Below, in pieces: positions 25,999-35,228 of a DNA stretch of 64,000 nt. Numbering within the stretch: position 1 is the stretch's first letter; each line of letters starts with the position of its first letter. This stretch comes from CAYTEO01 sp964436825 (lineage in GTDB: Bacteria > Krumholzibacteriota > Krumholzibacteriia > LZORAL124-64-63): assembly GCA_964436825.1 (NCBI GenBank), contig CAYTEO010000006.1, positions 12,283 to 76,282 of the forward strand, given 5' to 3'. The translations under genes and the position numbers were made by a program. Under the pieces are notes generated by a model that did no database searches, had not been told where the DNA came from, and was given only the letters and a program-made list of their open reading frames with translations.

Positions 25999-26644
25999 AT
26001 CGCGCCGCGGCCTGCTGATCACCTGCGAGGGGCCGGAGGGGAGCGGCAAGTCGACCCTCATGGCCGCCCTGGCCGATCGCCTGCGCACCCTGGGGCGTGC
26101 CCCCCTGCTCGTCCGCGAACCGGGCGGGACGGCGACCGGGGAGCGGATCCGGGAGATCCTGCTCGACCCGGACCTGGGCGAGCTGCGCCCCGAGACCGAG
26201 CTGCTGCTGCTGGAGGCCAGCCGGGCCCAGCTCGTCAGGGAGGTCGTCCTGCCCGCCCTGGACGCGGGCAGGATCGTCCTGTGCGACCGCTACGCGGACG
26301 CCTCGGTGGCCTACCAGGCGGGGGGACGCGGTCTGCCCCGCGAGCTGGTGGAGCGGCTCAACGCCTTCGCCGTCGACGGGGCCGTTCCCGACCTGACCCT
26401 GCTGCTGTCGCTCCCGCCTGCCGAGGGGCTGTCGCGGGTGGCGGCCCGGGCGGCGGGGCAGGACCGCCTGGAGCGGGAGCGGCTCGCCTTCCACGAGCGG
26501 GTCGCGGCCGCCTACCGGGAGCTGGCGTCCCGGGAACCGGGGCGGATCCGGGTGCTCGACGCCTCGCGATCCCCGGCGGCCGTCCTGGAGGACGCGGTGG
26601 CGGAGCTCCGGAGCCTGGAACACGATTTGCTTGCGGGGTTATGA
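25988..26644 (+). CDS. tmk: thymidylate kinase
   Basis: The 218-residue P-loop kinase has GPEGSGKST, the base- and phosphate-binding VREPGGTATGERIREILL, CDRYADASVAYQ (the DR(Y/H) motif) and RAAGQDRLERE in the lid. It converts dTMP to dTDP. The start overlaps the CDP-alcohol phosphatidyltransferase gene by 11 bases. It is the last gene of the five-gene overlapped run. Confidence 0.94.
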   Translation: MTGESRRGLLITCEGPEGSGKSTLMAALADRLRTLGRAPLLVREPGGTATGERIREILLDPDLGELRPETELLLLEASRAQLVREVVLPALDAGRIVLCDRYADASVAYQAGGRGLPRELVERLNAFAVDGAVPDLTLLLSLPPAEGLSRVAARAAGQDRLERERLAFHERVAAAYRELASREPGRIRVLDASRSPAAVLEDAVAELRSLEHDLLAGL

Positions 26645-26712
26645 ACCTCGTCCGATGTTGTCGCGAGGCGGCCACCGGCCGCCGGAACCCTGCAGAACGG
26701 AAAGAAGGGACC

Positions 26713-28386
26713 ATGCGTCTTCTGCCCGGGGCGCCGCTGCAGCGCCGCCAACTGATCGCCGCGGTCCTGGCGGCCGCCGTGCTCCTGTCCTCCTTCGTCG
26801 CCCTCGCCCAGGCTCCGGCCACGCAGGCGGGAACACCGCGCCAGCGGATGCTCGAGGACATGCGGATCCTCGGCAGCGTCTTCGAGCGGGTCTACTACAA
26901 CTACATCGATCCCCTGAGCGCCGACTCCCTGCTGGACGCCGGCATCGCCGGCCTGCTCCAGATCCTCGACGAGCATTCCCAGTACCTGCCGCCGGTCGCC
27001 TACGACGACCTGATGTCCACGACCGAGGGGGAGTTCGGCGGGCTGGGCATCCGGATCCTCATCCGGGACCACTACCCGACGGTCGTCTCACCCATCGAGG
27101 GGACGCCGGCCTTTCTGATGGGGATCCAGGGCGGGGACCAGATCATCGAGATCGAGGGGGAGTCCACCTACGACTTCAGCAGCATGCAGGCGGTCAAGCT
27201 GCTGCGCGGCGAGCCTGGCACCAAGGTGACGATCACGATCAAGCGGGAGGGGCGCGACCCGTTCCCCCTGACGATCACCCGCGACATCATCAAGGTGGAG
27301 AGCGTCCCCTACGCCTTCATGATGGGCGACGTGGGGTACGTGCGGATCCAGAACTTCGCCCGTACCACGACCAGCGAGCTGAAGGCGAAGCTGGCCGACC
27401 TGGAGAAGCAGGGGGCCAGGGCGCTGATCCTGGACCTGCGCTGGAACCCGGGCGGGCTGCTGGACGCCGCCTGCGGCGTCAGCGAGCTGTTCCTGGACCC
27501 CGGCCAGCTCATCGTCTACACCAAGGGCCGGATGCGGGACCAGAACCGCTCCTACTACGCCGAGGAGGTCGACGTCGACGCGGCCGACCTGCCGACGATC
27601 GTCATGATCAACGGCTCGTCCGCCTCGGCCAGCGAGATCGTCTCGGCCGCCCTGCAGGATCACGACCGGGGCCTGGTCGTCGGGACGACCTCGTTCGGCA
27701 AGGGATCGGTCCAGACCGTCTTCCCCCTGGACGAGAAGCGGGCCCTCAAGCTGACGACCGCCCGCTACTACACCCCCTCGGGCCGCTCGATCCACAAGCC
27801 GCGCCGCCGTGACGGCTCGCTCATCGAGCCCGCGGCGGTCGACACCGCGGCCGCCGACACCACCCGGCCCGTCTTCCACACCGACGCCGGGCGTGTCGTC
27901 TACGGCGGCGGCGGGATCACCCCGGACGTCGTCATCACCCAGCCCCTGCTCAACGACTTCCAGGTGGCCCTGGAACGCGACGGCGCCCTGTTCGCCTTCG
28001 CCACCCACTGGACGGTCGACCACCAGGTGCCGCGCGACGTCACCGTCGACGACGCCATGTGGGACGCCTTCCTCGCGTTCCTGGCCGAGCGCCCGGACTT
28101 CCCCGACTACCTGGCCGACTTCGACCTCGCCTACAGCGACTCGCTGGTGGCGGCCAACGCGGACTACATCAAGCGGGGAATCCGCCGCGAGCTGATGCGC
28201 CGCAACTTCGGGGCACAGGCGGCCTACCTGGTCAGCACCGAGGAGGACTTCCAGCTCCAGGAGACCCGCCGTCTCCTCGAGCGGGCCACGACGTTGCAGG
28301 AGCTGTTCGATCTCGCCGCCAAGCTCCACGGCGACACTCTCAGCGTCGACCGGCCCCTCGCCGAGGCCCTGACCGCCCTGCACTGA
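26713..28386 (+). CDS. S41-family C-terminal processing protease
   Basis: The 557-residue exported protease has an N-terminal hydrophobic signal/anchor (12-32), a PDZ domain at about 108-195 (FGGLGIRILI, GGDQIIEIEGE) and the S41 catalytic core. The catalytic Ser303 sits in GSSASASEI and Lys330 in SFGKGSVQT. After the core (ends near 420) there are about 130 extra helical residues. CtpA/Prc enzymes trim C-termini in the periplasm. The ATG lies a few bases after AAGAAGGGA. A hairpin terminator follows the gene. Confidence 0.92.
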   Translation: MRLLPGAPLQRRQLIAAVLAAAVLLSSFVALAQAPATQAGTPRQRMLEDMRILGSVFERVYYNYIDPLSADSLLDAGIAGLLQILDEHSQYLPPVAYDDLMSTTEGEFGGLGIRILIRDHYPTVVSPIEGTPAFLMGIQGGDQIIEIEGESTYDFSSMQAVKLLRGEPGTKVTITIKREGRDPFPLTITRDIIKVESVPYAFMMGDVGYVRIQNFARTTTSELKAKLADLEKQGARALILDLRWNPGGLLDAACGVSELFLDPGQLIVYTKGRMRDQNRSYYAEEVDVDAADLPTIVMINGSSASASEIVSAALQDHDRGLVVGTTSFGKGSVQTVFPLDEKRALKLTTARYYTPSGRSIHKPRRRDGSLIEPAAVDTAAADTTRPVFHTDAGRVVYGGGGITPDVVITQPLLNDFQVALERDGALFAFATHWTVDHQVPRDVTVDDAMWDAFLAFLAERPDFPDYLADFDLAYSDSLVAANADYIKRGIRRELMRRNFGAQAAYLVSTEEDFQLQETRRLLERATTLQELFDLAAKLHGDTLSVDRPLAEALTALH

Positions 28387-28412
28387 TCCCCGTCGCACGG
28401 TGCCGCGACGGA

Positions 28413-28440
28413 GAGCCCCCTCGCCGGAGCGAGGGGGCTC
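28413..28440 (+). terminator. hairpin terminator after the S41 protease gene
   Basis: GAGCCCCCTCGC (28413-28424), loop CGGA and GCGAGGGGGCTC (28429-28440) form a perfect 12-pair stem, 27 bases after the stop codon. Confidence 0.65.
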
Positions 28441-28503
28441 GTCTCATCCCACAGCGGCGGACCGGGAGCAGCCCCCGGCCCGGATCACACTCGCGGTGGT
28501 GGA

Positions 28504-28570
28504 GACGGAAAGGCCCCCATCACCGAACGCCTCGCAAAGCGCGAAGTGAGGGGGTGGGGGCCTTTCCGTC
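28504..28570. terminator. long hairpin, terminator for the minus-strand PLP gene
   Basis: GACGGAAAGGCCCCCA (28504-28519) is perfectly complementary to TGGGGGCCTTTCCGTC (28555-28570), enclosing 35 bases that can fold further. It lies 17 bases beyond the stop of the Cys/Met PLP gene on the minus strand. Confidence 0.6.
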
Positions 28571-28587
28571 TGCACCTCTGCCGGGGT

Positions 28588-29796
28588 CTAGATCCGGGCC
28601 AGGGCCTGCTCCAGGTCCGCGATGATGTCCTCGGGATCCTCCAGCCCCACCGAGAGCCGGATCATGCCGGGATCGATGTCCGCCACGGCCAGGGCCTGCT
28701 CGTCGTAGGTGGAGTGCGTCATCGACGCCGGATGCTCGATGAGCGTGTCGACGTCGCCGAGGCTGACCGCCAGGGTGCAGAGCCGGACACTGTCCATGAC
28801 CGTCCGCCCGGCGCCCCGGCCGCCGCGGACCCGGAAGCTGAGCATCCCGCCGAAGTCGCGCATCTGGCGCGCGGCCAGCGCATGCTGGGGGTGGTCGGGC
28901 AGGCCCGGGTAGTCGACATGGGGCACCTTGGGATGTTCGGCCAGCCACTGCGCGATGACGCGGGCGTTGGCGCAGTGCCGCTCCATCCGCACCGGCAGGG
29001 TCTTCAGGCCGCGGATCAGCAGCCAGGCGTTGAACGGGGAGATGCAGCCGCCCAGGTCGCGCAGGATCTCGCCGCGGGCCCGGTCGATGAACTCCCGCCC
29101 ACCGACCAGGATCCCGGCGATGGTGTCCCCGTGGCCGCCGATGTACTTGGTGGCGCTGTGCAGGACGATGTCGGCCCCCAGGGCCAGCGGGTTCTGCAGG
29201 TAGGGCGTGGCGAAGGTGTTGTCGACGATGACCTGGACGCCGCGCGCGTGGGCCGCTTCCGCCACGGCGGCGATATCGGTGACCCGCAGGGTCGGGTTGG
29301 CGGGGGTCTCGAAGAAGACGGCCCGGGTCCGCTCGTCGATGGCCCGGGCGACGTTCTCGGGATCGGTCGTGTCCACCTCGGTGACGGAGATTCCCATGCG
29401 CGGCAGGGTGTGGCGGAACAGCTCGTGGGTGCCGCCGTAGAGGGTGTCGCCCGCCACGATGTTGTCCCCCGACACGCACAGGGCGAGGACGGCCGTCGTC
29501 GTGGCGGCCATCCCGCTGGCCAGGGCCAGGGCGGCCTCGCCACCCTCGGCCGACGCGATCCGCTCCTCCAGGACGGCCTGGGTCGGGTTGCCGATCCGTG
29601 TGTAGATATAGGCGTCGTTCTCGCCGGCGAATGCAGCGGCCCCCTGGTCGGCGCTGGCGAAGGCGAAGGTCGATGTCTGGTGGATGGGAGTGGCGACGGG
29701 ACGGTTCTCGCGGGGGTGGTCGGAGGAGAGATCTCCGTGGATGCAGCGGGTGCTGAAACCGGGACGGTGCGCGCCGGGCATGTGGGGATCGGCCAT
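28588..29796 (-). CDS. Cys/Met metabolism PLP-dependent enzyme (gamma-lyase/synthase family)
   Basis: The 402-residue protein belongs to the trans-sulfuration PLP family. Signatures are GFSTRCIHGDL, YTRIGNPTQAVLEERIA, ALASGMAATTTA, FFETPANPTLRVTDI, VDNTFATPYLQNPL and HSATKYIGGHGD (PLP Lys217). Methionine gamma-lyase normally has a Cys after the LYG motif; here the sequence is TLYGGTHELF, so cystathionine gamma-lyase/synthase or O-acetylhomoserine sulfhydrylase activity is equally likely. A GGGAG site favours ATG 29796, though the adjacent ATG at 29799 is possible. It is divergent from the ABC transporter genes. Confidence 0.9.
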   Translation of the reverse strand: MADPHMPGAHRPGFSTRCIHGDLSSDHPRENRPVATPIHQTSTFAFASADQGAAAFAGENDAYIYTRIGNPTQAVLEERIASAEGGEAALALASGMAATTTAVLALCVSGDNIVAGDTLYGGTHELFRHTLPRMGISVTEVDTTDPENVARAIDERTRAVFFETPANPTLRVTDIAAVAEAAHARGVQVIVDNTFATPYLQNPLALGADIVLHSATKYIGGHGDTIAGILVGGREFIDRARGEILRDLGGCISPFNAWLLIRGLKTLPVRMERHCANARVIAQWLAEHPKVPHVDYPGLPDHPQHALAARQMRDFGGMLSFRVRGGRGAGRTVMDSVRLCTLAVSLGDVDTLIEHPASMTHSTYDEQALAVADIDPGMIRLSVGLEDPEDIIADLEQALARI

Positions 29797-29923
29797 CATC
29801 TGCTCCCTTGCTCGAGACCGGTCTTGCAGTCCATGGGCGGTGTGCAACAATGGCGACCGATCCTCGTATGGCAGCGGGAGCCCCCGCCGGGGCGGCCGCC
29901 ATCGCTGACCACCGGAGATCATA

Positions 29924-30886
29924 ATGGCCGGTACCACGGGCAATGTCAAAGCGCAGCAGGAAGGGATCGTCGTCTCCGGCCTGTCGTTCGCCTACGGGCG
30001 GACGCCGGTCCTGCGAGACGTCACCTTTCGCCTGCGCCCGTGCGCCGTCGGCCTGCTGGGGCCCAACGGGTCGGGCAAGACGACCCTGCTGCGCGCCCTG
30101 CTGGGCCACCTTCCCCTGCCGCCGGGGAGGGTGACCGTCCTGGGACACGACATGGCCCGCCGCGGCCGGGAGGCGCGCCGCCGGCTGGGCTGGATGCCCG
30201 AGCGGGGGGGGATCCTGCCCCACTTCAGTGGCGTCGGCATGGTGGCCTACCTGGGGGAGCTGGCCGGGATGGCGCCCACCGACGCCCTCCAGCGGGCCCA
30301 CGAGGTGCTGAACTTCGTCGGCCTGGACGACGAGCGCTACCGTCCGGCCGAGACCTACAGCCAGGGGATGCGCCAGCGGCTGAAGCTGGCCCAGGCCCTG
30401 GTCCACGATCCCGCCTGGCTGCTGCTGGACGAACCGACCAGCGGCCTGGATCCCCGCGGCCGGGTCGTCCTGCTGCGGCTGGTCCGCGAGCTGGCCGCCG
30501 AGCACGGCCTGGGGATCATCCTCTCGACCCACCTGCTGGCCGACGTGCGCAGCGTCTGCGACGAGATCCTCGTCCTGCGCGAGGGGCGGCTGCTGGCCCA
30601 CCAGCCCGTCCGCTCCCTCGCGGACGACGGCCCGCGGACCCTGGTGGTGGAGGGCTTCGGTGACGAGGCCGCGTTCCTGCAACGCCTGGCGGCGGCGGGA
30701 GCGACCGTCCGGCCGCGGCGGCGCGGCTGGGAGGTCACCCTGGAAGGGGCCGATCCCGCGGCGACGGTCCTGGCGGCGGCCGCCGGGGCGGATTTCGCAC
30801 TGCGCCGGCTCGTCCCGCGGACCGCCAGCCTGGAGGACCGCTTCTTCGCGCTCGTGGGGGAGGAAGTGGCGGGGGAGGTCTCCTGA
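29924..30886 (+). CDS. ABC transporter ATP-binding protein
   Basis: The 320-residue ATPase has Walker A GPNGSGKTT, signature YSQGMRQRLKLAQAL, Walker B LLLDEPTSGLDP and the switch His in LSTHLL. About 95 C-terminal residues follow the core, as in ABC-2 type exporters. It is the first gene of a four-gene transporter set (ATPase, permease, ATPase, permease) linked by overlapping start and stop codons. The set resembles NosF/NosY- or CcmA-like export systems; no substrate can be assigned. Confidence 0.9.
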   Translation: MAGTTGNVKAQQEGIVVSGLSFAYGRTPVLRDVTFRLRPCAVGLLGPNGSGKTTLLRALLGHLPLPPGRVTVLGHDMARRGREARRRLGWMPERGGILPHFSGVGMVAYLGELAGMAPTDALQRAHEVLNFVGLDDERYRPAETYSQGMRQRLKLAQALVHDPAWLLLDEPTSGLDPRGRVVLLRLVRELAAEHGLGIILSTHLLADVRSVCDEILVLREGRLLAHQPVRSLADDGPRTLVVEGFGDEAAFLQRLAAAGATVRPRRRGWEVTLEGADPAATVLAAAAGADFALRRLVPRTASLEDRFFALVGEEVAGEVS

Positions 30887-31737
30887 TGCCCGTGGCGCCC
30901 CGGGGATACCGGCGCTGGGAGCCGTCCGGCCGGGCGGCCCGGCCGGCCTGGCTGGTCATCGCCGCGCGGGGGATCCGCTTCCCCCTGCGCCGGCGCGGTT
31001 TCCTGCAGCTGCTGCTGGCGGCCTGGGTCCCGGCCATCGTCAAGGGCGGGATCCTCTACTTCGCCTGGCAGATGGGCAACACGGCGCAACTGCTGGGCGG
31101 GAGCTGGACCGCCGTGACCCCGGCGGGCTTCCTGGAGTTCCTGCGCCACCAGACGCCGTTCGTGCTGGTCGTCCTGGCCCTGGTCGGCGCCGGCGCCGTC
31201 TGCGACGACCGACGGGACAACGGGCTGGCCCTCTATCTCTCCCGCCCGCTGGGCGTCTGGACCTACGTGGCGGGCAAGGCCGCCATCATCCTCTGCTACT
31301 ACCTGCTGATCACCCTGCTGCCGGTCCTCGCGCTGTCGGTGTTCGGCTACCTGGTCACCAGCGGCGGGACGGGCCTGTCGCTGCTGCTGGAGGTCCCCGC
31401 CCGGGCGACCGCCTACTGCCTGGTCAGCGGCGTCAGCCTGGCGCTGGTCGTGCTGGCCCTGTCGGCCGCCGGGCGCCGGCGGGCCCTGGTGATGATCGCC
31501 TGGGGGCTGCTCATCGTCGGCAGCAAGCTGCTGGGCCAGATCCTGGGTGCCCTGCGGCCGGGGCTGCGGATCATCGACGTCATGGAACGCTACCTGGACG
31601 TGGGGGCCCTGCTGCTGGACGGCCGCCCGACGCCGGCCGTCCCGGCGGCGGCCAGCCTCGCCGTCGTCCTGCTGCTGACGGCGGGGGCGGTGCTGGTCCT
31701 GCGCCGGCGGGTCCGCCCGGTGGAGGTCGTCTCGTGA
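30886..31737 (+). CDS. ABC-2 type transporter permease
   Basis: The 283-residue protein has about six hydrophobic segments. The cytoplasmic motif DDRRDNGLALYLSRPLGVWTYVAGK is the type seen in ABC-2/NosY-like permeases (D.G.L...SRP). It overlaps both neighbours: TGATG with the upstream ATPase and GTGA with the downstream ATPase. It probably pairs with one or both ATPases in the set. Confidence 0.87.
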   Translation: MPVAPRGYRRWEPSGRAARPAWLVIAARGIRFPLRRRGFLQLLLAAWVPAIVKGGILYFAWQMGNTAQLLGGSWTAVTPAGFLEFLRHQTPFVLVVLALVGAGAVCDDRRDNGLALYLSRPLGVWTYVAGKAAIILCYYLLITLLPVLALSVFGYLVTSGGTGLSLLLEVPARATAYCLVSGVSLALVVLALSAAGRRRALVMIAWGLLIVGSKLLGQILGALRPGLRIIDVMERYLDVGALLLDGRPTPAVPAAASLAVVLLLTAGAVLVLRRRVRPVEVVS

Positions 31738-32675
31738 GCGGCCCGGCCACGCCCCTGCTGGAGGCCCGCCGGGTCTGCAAGTGGTTCGGCGAGGTCATCG
31801 CCGTCAACGACGTCTCCCTTTCCCTCGGTCCGGGGGTGACGGGCCTGCTGGGACTCAACGGCGCCGGCAAGACGACTCTCTTCAAGCTGCTGGCGGGGCT
31901 GATCGTCCCGAGCCAGGGCGAGATCCTGATCGCTGGCCGGCAGTTGCGGCGCGAGGTGGGGCTGTTCCGCGAGGTGGGGTTCTGTCCCGAGAGCGACGCC
32001 CTGTTCGACTGGCTGACCGCACGCGAGTTCCTGGAGCTGATGAACCGCCTGCTGGGCTTCGCGGCGACCGAGTGTCGCCGGCGGGCCGACGAGGCGCTGG
32101 CCCTGGTCCGCCTCCAACAGGCGGCGGACCGCCGGATTGGCGGGTTCTCCAAGGGGATGCGCCAGAAGCTGAAGATGGCCCAGGCCCTGGCCCACGACCC
32201 GCGGATCGTCTTCCTGGACGAGCCGCTCAACGGGATGGATCCGGTCTCCCGCCGGGAGATCATCGACTTGGTGCGCGGGCTCGGCGAGCAGGGTCGCTGC
32301 GTCGTCGTCTCCAGCCACGTGCTGCCCGAGGTCGAGAGCATGACCGAGCGGATCGTCCTGATCCACCGCGGCAGGGTCGTCGCCAGCGGGGACGTCGCCG
32401 AGATCCGCGAGGCGATCCACGACCGTCCCACCGTCGTGGCGATCAGCACGCCGGAGCCGCGTCGCTGGGCCTCCCTGCTGGCCGGGCGCGACGAGGTCGT
32501 CGGCGTCGAGCTGGACCCCGAAGGCAGGGTCGTCGCCCGGACGGAACACGCGGCGGAGTTCTACCGCTCCCTGCCGCGCCTGGCCGTGTCGGAGGGGCTG
32601 CCGGTCACGGCGGTCGAGACGCTGGACGACAGCCTGCAGGCCGTCTTCGACTACCTCGTGGGAGGGACCTCATGA
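31734..32675 (+). CDS. ABC transporter ATP-binding protein, second subunit
   Basis: The 313-residue ATPase has Walker A GLNGAGKTT, signature FSKGMRQKLKMAQAL, Walker B IVFLDEPLNGMDP and SSHVLPEVE. A C-terminal extension of about 95 residues follows. The GTG start lies within the stop of the first permease gene. It is similar to but clearly distinct from the upstream ATPase, so the set may be a heterodimeric exporter or two adjacent transporters. Confidence 0.9.
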   Translation: MSGPATPLLEARRVCKWFGEVIAVNDVSLSLGPGVTGLLGLNGAGKTTLFKLLAGLIVPSQGEILIAGRQLRREVGLFREVGFCPESDALFDWLTAREFLELMNRLLGFAATECRRRADEALALVRLQQAADRRIGGFSKGMRQKLKMAQALAHDPRIVFLDEPLNGMDPVSRREIIDLVRGLGEQGRCVVVSSHVLPEVESMTERIVLIHRGRVVASGDVAEIREAIHDRPTVVAISTPEPRRWASLLAGRDEVVGVELDPEGRVVARTEHAAEFYRSLPRLAVSEGLPVTAVETLDDSLQAVFDYLVGGTS

Positions 32676-33529
32676 GCGACGCCGTGGGGACACCGTCCGC
32701 CGGTGCCGTCGTCACGCCGCGTCAGCTCCCGCTGCCCCGGGCCGCGGGCTGGATCGCCCTGTTCTCGGTACGGGAGATGATCCGCCGCCGGCGCCTGCTG
32801 GCAACCGGTCTGGTCGGCCTGGTCCCCGTCCTGCTGGTGCTGGCGTGGCGCCTGCTCGATGGCGGCCGGACCGTCTCGGCGGAGCTGCTGCTGGCCGACC
32901 TGGGCGGGATGCTCTACGTCCACTTCGGCGTCGTCGTCGCGGCGCTGGCCTTCGGCCTGACCGCCATCGGCGAGACGGTCGACGACGGGACGATCCTCTA
33001 CTACTGGACCCGGCCGGTGAGCCGGGCGGCCATCTACACGGGACGGCTGGTCGCGGCGCAGCTGGTGGCGGCCCTGCTGGTCGTCGCCTCCCTGGCCGCC
33101 TGTTTCATCGTCTTCACGGCCGGGAACTGGCAGCTGCTGACCCCGTCGTTCATCGGCCTCTACCTGCGGACCTGCCTGGTCATCGTCCTGGGTGCGTGGG
33201 CCTACACGGCCGTGTTCGTCTGCCTGGGAACGGCCTTGCGCCGGCCGCTGCTGGCGGCCATGCTCTACGGGTTCGTCTGGGAGTCCATCGGCGGCAACAC
33301 CCCGTTGCGCCTGCAGGAACTGACCGTCGCCTTCCACCTGCGCAACCTGATCCGCAACCCCGCCCCGGAGGCGGGCGGGATTCCCAACCTGCTGGAGCGC
33401 CTTCGCCAGGCGGTGCTCCACCAGGAGCCGCCGTCGGCATGGCAGTCGTTGTTGACGCTGGCGGCCATCGTCGCGGTCAGCTACCTCGCCGGTTGCTGGC
33501 TGCTGCGGCGGAAGGAGCTGTTCCGCTGA
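32672..33529 (+). CDS. ABC-2 type transporter permease, second subunit
   Basis: The 285-residue polytopic protein resembles the first permease. It has the corresponding motif GETVDDGTILYYWTRPVSRAAIYTGRL and six hydrophobic segments. The ATG overlaps the preceding stop (ATGA). It ends the transporter set; the next gene has its own promoter at 33534. Confidence 0.87.
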   Translation: MSDAVGTPSAGAVVTPRQLPLPRAAGWIALFSVREMIRRRRLLATGLVGLVPVLLVLAWRLLDGGRTVSAELLLADLGGMLYVHFGVVVAALAFGLTAIGETVDDGTILYYWTRPVSRAAIYTGRLVAAQLVAALLVVASLAACFIVFTAGNWQLLTPSFIGLYLRTCLVIVLGAWAYTAVFVCLGTALRRPLLAAMLYGFVWESIGGNTPLRLQELTVAFHLRNLIRNPAPEAGGIPNLLERLRQAVLHQEPPSAWQSLLTLAAIVAVSYLAGCWLLRRKELFR

Positions 33530-33533
33530 CCCG

Positions 33534-33562
33534 TTGACACGGTCCGGTCGCGTCCCTAGCGT
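33534..33562 (+). promoter_or_regulatory. sigma70-like promoter for the M16 peptidase pair
   Basis: TTGACA (33534-33539) and TAGCGT (33557-33562) are 17 bases apart. The leader is about 118 bases and contains a CCCGGC-ACCCC-GCCGGG hairpin at 33606-33622. Confidence 0.55.
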
Positions 33563-33686
33563 GGGTGGTCCCCGCACGGCACACACCGGACAGAACAAGG
33601 AGGGACCCGGCACCCCGCCGGGCCCGATCGAGACGTCCCGCTCCGGCCCCGCCGCCGGACCACGGGAGCAACGCGATGGAGGCGAG

Positions 33687-35195
33687 ATGCCACGCAGACG
33701 CTTGATCCTTCTGTTGCTGGCGGCGCTGCTGCTGCCGGCCGCGGTCACGACGGCCGCCGAGGGCTACCGCGACCTGGAGAACCAGGTCCGGGAGTTCACC
33801 CTGGACAACGGGATCCATTTCATGGTGCTCGAGCGCCACGACGTGCCGGTCTTCTCGTTCCGGACCTACGTCAACGTCGGCAGCGTCAACGAGGTGACCG
33901 GCATCACGGGGATCGCCCACATCCTCGAGCACATGGCCTTCAAGGGAACGCCGGAGATCGGCACCACCGACTACAAGGCGGAGCGGAAGGCCATGGCCGC
34001 CGTCGACGAGGCGTTCCTGGCCCTCAAGGCGGAGCGGAGCAAGGGGGCGCGGGCCGACTCGACCCGCCTGGCCGAGCTGGAGCAGGCCTTCGCGGACGCC
34101 AGGGAGAAGGCCCGCCAGTACGTGGTCAGCAACGAGTTCGGCCAGATCGTCGAGAACAACGGCGGCAACGGCATGAACGCCAGCACCGCCTGCGATGCCA
34201 CCAACTACTTCTACAACCTGCCTTCCAACCGGCTGGAGCTGTGGGCCTACCTGGAAGGGTCGCGGATGTCCCACCCCGTCCTGCGCGAGTTCTACACGGA
34301 GAAGGACGGACCGGTGACCGAGGAACGGCGGATGCGGACCGACAACAACCCCATCGGCCGGCTCATCGAGCAGTTCCAGAACCTGGCCTTCAGCGCCCAC
34401 CCCTACCACCACTCCACGATCGGCTACATGTCCGACATCCAGACGGTCACCCGCCAGGACTGCCTGGACTTCTACCGGAAGTGGTACGTGGGCAACAACA
34501 TGTCCATCGCGGTCGTCGGCGACGTCGACTTCGAGACGGTCAAGAAGCTGGCCCGGAAGTACTTCTCCGACATCCCCGGACCGGTCCGCCTCGATCCCAT
34601 CGAGACGGTCGAGCCCGAGCAGCTGGGCGAGAAGCGGATGGTCATCGAGGACGAGTCCCAGCCCGTCTACGTCTGCGGCTTCCACAAGGGCGGGGCCCTG
34701 GATCCCGACGACGCCGTCTACGACGCCCTGGCCGACATCCTGGGGCAGGGCCGGACCAGCCGGCTCTACAAGGCGCTGGTCAAGGAGCAGAAGCTCTGCG
34801 CCTTCGTCGGGACGTTCAGCGGCTATCCCGGGACCAAGTACCCGAACCTGATGATGATGTTCGCGGTCCCCAACAGGGACGTCGCCATCGCCGACGTCGA
34901 GCAGGCCCTCTTCGCGGAGATCGAGCGGATCAAGACCGACGGCGTCACCCAGGAGGAGCTGGACGCCGTCAAGCGGCGGGCCCGCGTCAACTTCATCCGG
35001 TCGCTCGAGGGCAACCAGGGACTGGCCGGCCAGCTCGGCTACTACCAGGCCATCTACGGCGACTGGCACGAGATGTTCCGACAGCTCGACAAGATCGACG
35101 CCGTCACGGTGGACGACGTCCAGCGCGTGGCCAACGAGATCTTCACCGCGCAGAACCGGACCGTCGCCTACATCGAGCACAAGAGCGAATCCTGA
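33687..35195 (+). CDS. M16-family zinc peptidase, catalytic subunit
   Basis: The 502-residue protein has a signal peptide (1-24) and the inverted zinc motif HILEH (HxxEH, residues 78-82) in GITGIAHILEHMAFKGT, with the distal Glu region in FYTEKDGPVTEERRM. A charged helical insertion of about 50 residues (95-145) follows the zinc motif. M16 peptidases degrade short peptides or process exported proteins, often as an active/inactive pair. GGAGGCGAG precedes the ATG. The paired non-catalytic gene starts 33 bases downstream. Confidence 0.93.
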   Translation: MPRRRLILLLLAALLLPAAVTTAAEGYRDLENQVREFTLDNGIHFMVLERHDVPVFSFRTYVNVGSVNEVTGITGIAHILEHMAFKGTPEIGTTDYKAERKAMAAVDEAFLALKAERSKGARADSTRLAELEQAFADAREKARQYVVSNEFGQIVENNGGNGMNASTACDATNYFYNLPSNRLELWAYLEGSRMSHPVLREFYTEKDGPVTEERRMRTDNNPIGRLIEQFQNLAFSAHPYHHSTIGYMSDIQTVTRQDCLDFYRKWYVGNNMSIAVVGDVDFETVKKLARKYFSDIPGPVRLDPIETVEPEQLGEKRMVIEDESQPVYVCGFHKGGALDPDDAVYDALADILGQGRTSRLYKALVKEQKLCAFVGTFSGYPGTKYPNLMMMFAVPNRDVAIADVEQALFAEIERIKTDGVTQEELDAVKRRARVNFIRSLEGNQGLAGQLGYYQAIYGDWHEMFRQLDKIDAVTVDDVQRVANEIFTAQNRTVAYIEHKSES

Positions 35196-35228
35196 TCGGG
35201 GCAACCCGTGCAGCGGAAAGGAACCGTC

